This document shows, in pieces, positions 1 through 7,189 of a stretch of DNA of 29,166 nucleotides (positions are counted from its first letter, which is position 1; each line of letters starts with the position of its first letter). The stretch comes from Dimargaris cristalligena (Eukaryota; Kickxellomycota; Dimargaritomycetes; Dimargaritales; Dimargaritaceae): assembly GCA_027576995.1 (NCBI GenBank), contig JANBQC010000350.1:1-29166 (forward strand), written 5' to 3'. A program made the translations under genes and the position numbers. A model generated the notes under the pieces. The model ran no database searches, had not been told where the DNA came from, and was given only the letters and a program-made list of their open reading frames with translations.

Positions 1-126
1 AGCACACTGGTATTCTAGGGCGTGGTGGTGAAGTTAATTCCTAGTCATATTTTGCCTGCTCACGAATCTCACTGTCAACTACACACATGCTATTATTATT
101 TTTACGATTACTAGGATATCTCCAAA

Positions 127-1341
127 ATGTTAGAATTCCTTGAAAATAATAGTTGGTTACTTGTCATCCAGGATGAATGGGAAGATCTTGCCCCAACCTG
201 GTATAAATTAGCACCCTTGGAAACCTGGGATACATTGCTAGTGTCTATTGGCAAAAATGCGAGGAGCCATCACAGTGAATGTGTCAAGGTTTTTAATGCT
301 GGTGCCAAAACGGCACTGAACTGGGATTTACATGCTGCTTATATTTACGATGATTTTTTGACAGCGAATCGCGACAGCAAATTTCTCACCGACAACCACC
401 GTGTCTCAATTGACTTATCCAAACTTTCCGAACCGGAATTCCAGAATGCGTTTCCCTTGGCTTCTGGTATCGGCGAGGAACAACTTTTCGTGTTGTGGCG
501 ATACGTTCTACATGCGGGGTTGTCCTACAATCACCCTGGTTCCGGAATGGTCTCCGAGCGCGACATTATCATCAACAGCCACATGTCCACTTATTTACAA
601 CTTGCCGATATGCTTCCAATGATAGTTTCTTATACTATCCAGATTGCGCTATGGAATCTATATCACAAAGAAGAACGCCGTAGTGAGGTATTTGGGTTTT
701 TCCGACGAGTAGTGGATTTTCTTATTCAAAACCCGGCGCATGATAGGGTTCTGAATGTAGCCGATGCTAGTTTTATCTCTGAACAGGCCCATGTAATTTT
801 AAAGTATGCTTACGCTCGAATGGACAAACCATCGGTTGATTTAGTCCAGGGTATATTCAATGCAGAGGATATCCCTGAACACCTCCGCTACGAAATCAAC
901 GTTTCCTGGTCCGAACTAAGCTTTGGGACCAGGGACATCTCTCGGTATTATAACCAGTCGTTTGAGGAGTTTTGGGCTCCTAGCGCAGATTCGGAAGCCG
1001 AGTCTAATCCCGATTCCGCGACCCGGAGTATGCGTCAAGCCGGTATGTCGTCTTTTCGAAACAGGTCCTTGCCCCTGACTCCCGCGGGTAGTCCGACGGT
1101 ATGGGTTCCGTCCGCCTTTCTCCGGAGTGCAAATTTGTCACATATCGTAGATACTCTTGAATCAAACCCGAAGGACGACTATTCTTTTGACCAAGACCTC
1201 CAGGACCGCGATAATCGTGTGCAATTGTATATTCATAAGTATTTGACACCACTTTTTCGTATTAAGCACCCCGGGAAGTATAAGCGAATCCAAAATGGTG
1301 AAGACCCTGTCCGAGTCTTATTGAGTCCCCGGAAAGGCTAG
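127..1341 (+). CDS. Hypothetical protein, 404 aa, family not recognised
   Basis: A single long open frame of 404 codons starts at an ATG preceded by an in-frame stop at 112-114. That stop could also be the end of an intron (TTACTAG), but no donor in the first 60 bases gives the matching phase, so the ATG at 127 is preferred. The protein has no signal peptide or clear membrane segment. Residues about 1-130 are mixed and rich in Trp and acidic residues. Residues about 155-260 look helical and hydrophobic (LADMLPMIVSYTIQIALWNL and on). Residues 286-330 are Ser/Pro-rich, probably disordered, with possible proline-directed phosphosites (SLPLTPAGSP). The tail (about 365-404) is basic. Many CpGs and a sustained frame argue for a living gene, unlike the decayed DNA just downstream. 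I do not recognise a domain. The gene could be lineage-specific or belong to the neighbouring repeat island, but nothing shows the latter. Confidence 0.75.
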   Translation: MLEFLENNSWLLVIQDEWEDLAPTWYKLAPLETWDTLLVSIGKNARSHHSECVKVFNAGAKTALNWDLHAAYIYDDFLTANRDSKFLTDNHRVSIDLSKLSEPEFQNAFPLASGIGEEQLFVLWRYVLHAGLSYNHPGSGMVSERDIIINSHMSTYLQLADMLPMIVSYTIQIALWNLYHKEERRSEVFGFFRRVVDFLIQNPAHDRVLNVADASFISEQAHVILKYAYARMDKPSVDLVQGIFNAEDIPEHLRYEINVSWSELSFGTRDISRYYNQSFEEFWAPSADSEAESNPDSATRSMRQAGMSSFRNRSLPLTPAGSPTVWVPSAFLRSANLSHIVDTLESNPKDDYSFDQDLQDRDNRVQLYIHKYLTPLFRIKHPGKYKRIQNGEDPVRVLLSPRKG

Positions 1342-1693
1342 AATAGCTAATGGTTTTAGTAGTACTATTTGTTGAGATAACTAATTAGTGTGTTTAAAGC
1401 CGGCTCATGTTGAGATATTAGATGCAGCCTAGGCCCAATCTTATTCATGAAGCGCAGTAATGAAGTCTCCAAATAAATTACCCCCCTTTGACCATTCCCA
1501 CCTCCTTATTTTTCTATTATGTATTCCTATTTGTTTGCCACTCTCCTTATATCCATTTTCCTAGTAGTGTCATCCTACATTATATTTTCTGGTTCCGCAC
1601 TTATATCCTTAGTCTGCCTGGCTAGATTAAGTGAAAGGGACCACTATAATCATACCATAGTTAATTAGGCATTATTTGAATGCACCCATTACG
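1342..1693. other. 3' flank of the first gene
   Basis: This stretch has no supported gene. An AATAAA hexamer at 1472-1477, 131 nt past the stop codon, is a plausible polyadenylation signal. The sequence becomes AT- and pyrimidine-rich and CpG becomes scarce towards the right, leading into the CpG-free island. Confidence 0.4.
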
Positions 1694-1915
1694 AGTCTAC
1701 TCATTATTTTACATCTGGTGTCATGTATTTTTTACTCTATAAACTACCCTTCACTGCCTTATGTTGAGCATCCTCTGAGTGTACTTTCCCTTGGTGTATT
1801 AATTTACATAGCTAATGGGGTTTTTATCTTGGACATATCTGAAGACTTCCTTGAGGTTAATTTACCTTATAATGGCTATATCACTGTGTAAATATACAAG
1901 TGTTTACAATAGAGG

Positions 1916-1942
1916 CAATTGTTGTTAAATTATTAACAATTG
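1916..1942. repeat. AT-rich palindrome
   Basis: CAATTG...TTAA at 1916-1928 is complementary to TTAACAATTG at 1933-1942, with a 3-nt bulge in the left arm and a 4-nt loop. It lies inside the CpG-free island. It may be a relic of an element end, or simply a chance AT palindrome. Confidence 0.4.
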
Positions 1943-2167
1943 TTGTGGTACATAACTTATATAAGAAGAAAACTAGCTGACTATAATCCACAGCTAATAT
2001 TACACCTAGCTTTATTAGTAATATGTCAGGCCATTTTCCTAGATGGTATTAGCAATAATAAGATTAATACTATTTCTATCAACTTTTATACAAAAACTAT
2101 ACTATCTTATATATATTTACTAGTCTATCCTTAGTATAGTTGATTTATATTATTATTCAGGTTTACT

Positions 2168-2880
2168 ACTCTTAGTCCATCAAGAGTCCTGAGGATAGGC
2201 TTCTAACAGTAGGTGGGGCTTAGGCTTAACTAGGTAGGTCACTAGTATTGGGTATAGGTATAGTACTAACTAATAAAGATAAGAGTTAGCATATAAAGAG
2301 ACATACTACCAGTATATAGGCCCTTCTAATCTGGCTTAATCCAGATAGAATAAAGGGCCATCCATATTAGGCCTTATAGTGCCATATTTAGCTCCCCATA
2401 GTCACCCCCAGTACTATGGGATCACCCTATATCATATAACCCTTCCCTTTCTGGACTCCTGAGTTCCATCAGTCACTCCTGGGCTAATCTAATGACTCTT
2501 CCAGTTCTCAGCCAAGTCTTTCATGCCCCTACACTATTCAGTTAGCTAGTTTACCCACCAATAGTCTTAGTAGCACATTCCACCAGGGACCCCCCTTTGG
2601 AGTAGTCCCCCGTATATATATAACTAGCCCCACACTGAGACTGGTTAGATTCCTTAGCTTATTATTCCCTCATAGTTTACCCCAATAAACTCTATATACA
2701 CTCCCTCCCATTGTACTGACCAGTAAGTGTGCACCACTGTACATCCCTTGCATAAGCCAATTGCATAAACCTTTATTTGTTAGTGTTGCCCCATGCCTAA
2801 CACTAGTAGCCCACTTGGCCAAGCCTAAGCCCCACCTACTGTTAGAAGCCTACCCCTGGGACTCTTGACAGACTAAGAGT
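2168..2880. mobile_element. Decayed element bounded by about 100-nt inverted repeats
   Basis: The left arm (2168-2270) and the reverse complement of the right arm (about 2779-2880) align over about 102 nt with one small gap. The 32 nt at 2196-2227 and 2821-2852 are perfect inverted copies. Outside that core there are about 20 mismatches and every one I could place is a transition. At two sites one arm reads CA where the other reads TG, pointing to an ancestral CG. Each outer end carries its own mini-hairpin, ACTCTT plus 8 nt plus AAGAGT (2168-2187 and 2861-2880). The interior has no recognisable transposase. It does have a TATATATA run at 2612-2620 and AATAAA at 2685-2690. The element could be a non-autonomous inverted-repeat transposon, or two LTR fragments lying in opposite orientation. 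No target-site duplication was recognised. Confidence 0.65.
2319..2359. repeat. Hairpin inside the inverted-repeat element
   Basis: GGCCCTT (2319-2325) pairs with AAGGGCC (2353-2359). Inside it, ATCTGG (2329-2334) pairs with CCAGAT (2341-2346) around the loop CTTAAT. A TCT/AGA extension fits with a single-base bulge. It lies just inside the left arm of the element and may be part of its structure. Confidence 0.55.
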
Positions 2881-3097
2881 GGATACCCCAGGCAACATAT
2901 TCTTACCTCCATTATTCTTTGGTACTTTGGCACCATATTTCCAACTAACAGCATATACTAGTTTATTAGAAATTATTATAAATAACTAGTGGAATTTCCT
3001 CCCTTGCTAGAGTGACACCACCCCACATTGTCCCTATTTACTCCTTCACTAATTATCATTAGTTTTGTCATTTATTTGATTACACAATAAATATTAT

Positions 3098-3242
3098 CAT
3101 ATGGGAGAAGTTCATTCAGGCTGTATAATGAAAAATCCATTGGATGAGGCCAATATCAATGGTTAAAAGCTACTCTCACATATGTTTGCCCATACACGTA
3201 TTATGTAAAGCCTTAAACAGCTGGTTTGAATTTCATCCATAT
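3098..3242 (+). repeat. Dispersed degenerate repeat, copy A
   Basis: This 145-nt block aligns without gaps to 22642-22786 at 107 of 145 identical positions (about 74%). Starting at 3100 both copies share a broken reading frame with conserved peptide patches: YGxSSxRLYNExSI, YxWLK, PYTY, and LNFxH. Copy A has stop codons in that frame, one of them a TGA at the same place as in copy B. It is probably a fragment of a transposon-encoded protein; the family is not recognised. Two of the copies' few CpGs read TG or CA in the other copy. Confidence 0.6.
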
Positions 3243-4515
3243 TTAAAAGTACATTCTTCAAATTGGCTATCGATTAGGTATCCCTCCGTTCCTGCCCAAT
3301 TCAATAATTGTATCCCCATATGCCTTTGTCTCCTCCAATTGGACCAATGTCCCGCCTTCCACCGCTAAAGAGTTACTCTCCAAGTCTATGGGCCACACTG
3401 ATAGGGAGACAACGCCTTCCCCGCGGCTCCCGAGATCCAATAGCCTGGGACCAGGCCCCAAAAGCAGTGTGCATATGCGTACTTTCGGATGTATCTCTAG
3501 TACATAGATATCTTTGAAATTGTTCAAATACCAACCGAATTTTAACCGGGGCCCTATACCGTGACTGGTTAGCCTCATTTAACCCGTGTTACCACTGAAA
3601 TGGGCTACCTATTAGGTGAACGTGTCTATCCCATGGATTAGCACAGAGAATAGGGTGATTCCAAGGCAAGGTAAAATCGGGACTGCTGATTCCCAGAAAT
3701 CTAAAGCGAATTCCACTAAAAAATCAAACGATATGACCACAGTAGCCTCAACAAGATCAGGTTCTTAGTGATTCCATTTACGGTACTCCTGTTCCCTGTT
3801 CTATGTTTCCAGGGTAGGACAATAACTGACAACATAGCTAATCTACAAATCGAGCATACGATCACCACATGGGGAAGCCCACTATGATATTCGTAATTCC
3901 CAAACAGCCAATAACTCTACAGATATTAACCAAGGGGCCTAATGCGCCAGCGACCTGGGCTTGTTGGAGGAAAACATCACTACGCAGCACAACTACAGTA
4001 GATCAATAGGCTTTGAATGGATACGTGCTAATTAGCATGCGGGTTCCTCTCCGACCATTTCCACTTGATTGGCGAATGTTCGGGTCAATAGTTCGGAAAG
4101 GAGCGGGTTTCGAAATGGACGACTCACCGTTGAATAAAATCCTACATTCGCTTTTGAGGATCCCTTGTAAAAAAGAAATTGTCCGGTGGGACAGTACTAG
4201 CCGCTAGGGACAATGTACCGTGAAGTGAAACGCCTTATGTTCGAGCCGTGGTGGCAGAAATGTTTTGCCGTTAGAAATTTCAGAATATAAGCTCCACGAC
4301 CATCGCTCGATCCATTAAACTCAGTTTTTCTCAACTGACTGCTTCTGCAAGTAACATCTCTTACATTGGCCAGCCCCATGGTGATTATGCTTACAAACCT
4401 AGTATTTTGAAACTTACCGTACTAATTGTTTGTCCGACATACCGGTATCCTACGCGTTTTACACTACACCGCCCTCCATCGCCTATTCTCGACTTCCACC
4501 GGTAAACTTTGAAAT
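3243..4515. other. Intergenic, no gene supported
   Basis: CpG returns at 3197 and composition becomes ordinary. Only short open frames occur, for example 3267-3578 on the minus strand and 4013-4207 on the plus strand. They have no recognisable domain, signal peptide or linking splice sites, so they look like chance frames. The last 100 nt form the presumed promoter and leader of the GH16 gene. No clear TATA box was seen there. Confidence 0.4.
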
Positions 4516-5613
4516 ATGGTGAGCTTTGTTATTATTCGTTTTGGTGCCCTTCTGGGTGTGGCCAGTCTCCTTGTTTCCACTTTCCCGCTGGTCAGCCCTC
4601 AGCCTATTGTAAATATTCCCAGCGGCCCCAACGGCGTATCTCTCCAAAAATGTTGGACCAAGGACTGGACATTCGAAAACGACGATTACCTCCAGGACTT
4701 CGACACCGACTGCGCTAATAATATCAAGATCGCCGATGGAATTATGTCGTGGGAGGTCACCGAAGATTGCTTCAGCCCCTCCCTAATCTACAAGCACGAT
4801 GACATTCTATATGGTCAAGCGAGTATCGATATCAAAATGGCCCGGGGGTCGGGTATAGTGACGGCATTTATTGTAAGTTCCGACTGTTAAGAACGAACCA
4901 TCTCTAGCCTATAAACATATTGACTGGACCTAGGTTATTCCAACGGTAACGTTTAAAAATACCCGCCAGCTGAGTGCTGCTAGCGTGGGGTCTAACGGAT
5001 GCGTTCACTCTATCATCTGGATACCTTTGGGACTGACTGATTTATTATTATTGTATGTATACATTATCTAAACTGACACTAATGGCAGCGCGGTATGGGA
5101 GGAAAGGACGAAATCGATGTGGAGTGGGTAGGAAAAGACCTTGACCACGTACAGTTTATGTACTATGTGAACGGGTCGGTGGTCAATAGTAAATTCGGGA
5201 CAACTCACTTCGAACCCCCGGCGCCTCATAAGCCGCTGAACGAGGAATTCTTTACTTACACCATAGACTACGCCCCCAACCGGACGCAATGGTACGTCGG
5301 AGACAATTTAGGGGCCACCTTGGAGCGAACCGCGACCAATAAATACCCCAGCCAGGCTCGCGAGTGGCGAATGAATTTGTGGAACGGGGGGGCCATCGTC
5401 CCGGCCTGGGCCGGGAAAACCGACTGGTCCAAGGGTCCGTTCGTGGCCTTTGTCAGAAGGTTGAGTTTTACCAGTTACTGTGAAGAAGGGCCTCAAGCCA
5501 GTGGCCTACCACGACACCCAAGAACAGCCACCTCCGACTCCGCATTGGTCAAAGCCGAACTAAATCAAGATCCCCCACAAAGTCAAGAACAGTCGGTGGT
5601 GCGACTGCTATAG
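4516..5613 (+). CDS. GH16 CRH-like chitin-glucan transglycosidase, two exons
   Basis: Exons 4516-4872 and 5089-5613 join in phase 0 to give 293 residues. Residues 1 to about 28 are a signal peptide (basic start, FGALLGVASLLV core). The GH16 signature DEIDVEW sits at 126-132, predicting nucleophile E127, helper D129 and acid/base E131. It is followed by the family-typical VGKDxxHVQxxYYVNG. Later landmarks are a TxDYAPNRTxWYVG strand and a RMNLWNGG...W...W stretch. Cysteines at 46, 66 and 85 fit the N-terminal disulfides of the family. Known CRH enzymes link chitin to beta-glucan in the fungal wall, so this one is expected to act outside the cell. Oddities: the six residues before DEID are RGMGGK where relatives carry a Ser-Asp type loop, and the protein ends about 40 residues after the domain with no Ser/Thr stalk or GPI signal. 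It could therefore be soluble, or a missed 3' exon could supply the tail. Confidence 0.85.
4873..5088 (+). other. Spliceosomal intron of the GH16 gene
   Basis: The donor is GTAAGT right after the ATT codon at 4870-4872. The acceptor is ATGGCAG ending at 5088, with branch-like CTGAC and CTAAT just upstream. Both exons are in phase 0. The frame is closed on both sides of the gap (TAA after the donor; TAA at 5080-5082), so splicing is required. The exact acceptor is chosen because it leaves six residues between the exon-1 end and DEID, the spacing usual in the family. An alternative with a 12-nt micro-exon at about 4935-4946 is possible but gives a loop four residues longer. Confidence 0.75.
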
Positions 5614-7096
5614 GGATCCCAATTTTTAATCAGATGCTATAAATCATTGTCAACAACGTCTCTACCAATCTAAGTGTCGCCAATGATACCTAATTCAACC
5701 AAACCAAACGATGCAATAAGTATAAATGTACACATCTCTTTGAAACATATATTTATCACCAGATCTGGTGCAATATTGATTATAAACACCACTAGGGCCG
5801 CTCTGCCGACACTGATCGAGATTTTTCCATTTATAGCCTTGACTCATAAAACTCCTGATAACCATCTGACTCAAAACGCACCCTAAGAAAGCTCTATTGT
5901 ACTTCAATTATGCGTTACCAGCGTTGAATACAAGCTGGGCGACTTCACTTACTCTAACTCCCCTCATGCGAGGAACATACACGACGCGGACTGACTCGAT
6001 ACTAATATTATAAACTATCAACTGGTGGACCTATAACTACCATATTACACTCAATCCCGCTGCACCAACAAAGGCAATGTCATCACGAGTGGAGGTCACG
6101 ACCAGTAGTACCCCTTACTCAAATAACAGCGGGGTAAACTCTCGGGTCAACCAAATGCCCCAACCATCCCTGACAAGCACCCAACCACCAATTTCTCCGG
6201 CGCGAATAAAAATAGTATTTCGGCTTTGCGAATAGTTATTCGACGCATTTCAATTTATACAGCATATCTTCAATTCACCAACAGATCATTTACCATTGGC
6301 CAATAATTTCTCTAATAAAATATGGCAGCTCGATAAATGATTTTAGCATAAAAGACATTATGTTTACCTGGTTCGCCAAGTCCACCTATCTCCGTGGGTT
6401 CCAGCTCTAGGTTTTCGATGGTAAGAAAACAGTTAGTGTTAACACTGTGTATTTCTCATCAAGATCCTACAGTTTTATTATTATTAGGACGTGCAGTTAG
6501 CCCCAAATTGAAGCCATTAACTTCAAATGATTACGGCGATTGATCGCCGTGATTTGAGTAGCTGTTAAAATTGAATACGGTTGCGGGTAGACAGAAGCAC
6601 ACCGAGCACCAGGAGAAGACGCAGTTTAAACGACGCGTATGTAACCCCTTTCATACGGTACTGAGGTCTATTTAGCTCGCATGGATAGACTACCGAGTGG
6701 TTAATGGCACAGCTTGTATATTCAATATCCGCCAATTGTTGGGACTGCCTTCTCGCCCAGTAATGAAACATCATATCATGTGGAAGCATACTTTCATACT
6801 TGCTTCAACAGATTCCCCGGGGAGATTTGGGATATACAGTCGCAAAGTGATTACTCTTCACGCACCCCCAATACATTATCCCTACCACCCCACCTATGTC
6901 CCCTGCCAATTACACTACATTAGTCTATATTGCATCGCATCTAAAACTCAAAAAGAAAAATTGATCAAACAATGTAGTGATAGAGGAGAGGGGGGCTACC
7001 CCGTAGTAGGTTTGATTCAGTGAGGTTAACATACTAAAAGCCATCAGCAGGATGTATATGAGGGAGTGATAGTATAGCTAAGTATCAAGAACACCC
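5614..7096. other. Intergenic with two adjacent hairpins, no gene supported
   Basis: Only scattered short frames occur (for example 6697-7023, 108 codons), with random-looking translations and no family match by eye. The notable content is the pair of hairpins at 6508-6553, annotated separately. Confidence 0.4.
6508..6553. repeat. Two adjacent palindromes
   Basis: TTGAAG (6508-6513) pairs with CTTCAA (6521-6526) over a 7-nt loop. Four bases later ATTACGGCGAT (6530-6540) is almost fully complementary to ATCGCCGTGAT (6543-6553), with one G.T and a 2-nt centre. This could be a protein-binding palindrome or a cruciform. A related GGCGAT-G-ATCGCC palindrome lies at 16714-16726. Confidence 0.5.
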
Positions 7097-7189
7097 GAAC
7101 GGGTAGCCGAGTGGTATGAAACAACTGCAAGTGATTGGCGTTTCGCTGACGCCTTGTCACCCTCATTCATACCCGATACTAACCTGTTC
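7097..7189 (+). ncRNA. Candidate structured RNA or hairpin element, three nested stems
   Basis: Three stems nest within 93 nt. GAACGGG (7097-7103) pairs with CCTGTTC (7183-7189), one G.T. GGTATGAA (7113-7120) pairs with TTCATACC (7166-7173). The apical arm pairs GTGA/TCAC (7131-7134 with 7157-7160) and GGCGT/ACGCC (7137-7141 with 7149-7153) around the 7-nt loop TTCGCTG. TAGCCGAGTGG (7104-7114) resembles a tRNA A box, and the apical loop resembles a T loop, but no cloverleaf can be folded. It may be a degraded tRNA-derived element, a structured RNA, or chance. Either strand could be the active one. Confidence 0.3.

Larger units (their letters stand above)
1694..3196. other. CpG-depleted AT-rich repeat island
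   Basis: Reading all 1.5 kb by eye I find one CpG (2610-2611) between the CpGs at 1692 and 3197, although C and G are both common and GpC, TpG and CpA are frequent. Chance would give dozens. The flanking gene and the rest of the window have normal CpG. The island contains an inverted-repeat element, several hairpins and one copy of a dispersed repeat. This pattern is expected for silenced, cytosine-methylated transposon DNA decaying by C-to-T change. Short open frames at 1676-1891 and 1940-2134 are AT-rich and not recognisable. Confidence 0.75.

Noticed and set aside
2784..2897. Solo LTR from TGTTGCC to GGCAACA
   Set aside because: The ends are LTR-like, but the flanking five bases do not match and the homology with the left arm continues past the supposed start, so these are not clearly the element borders.
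4861..5094. Extra 12-nt micro-exon inside the GH16 intron
   Set aside because: Splice sites could be drawn at about 4935 and 4947, but the resulting loop before DEID would be four residues longer than is usual for the family. The single-intron model gives the usual spacing.
7097..7189. Serine/leucine-type tRNA gene
   Set aside because: An A-box-like string is present, but the D stem does not pair, there is no anticodon arm in register, and the T-loop-like arm is not followed by the matching acceptor strand.
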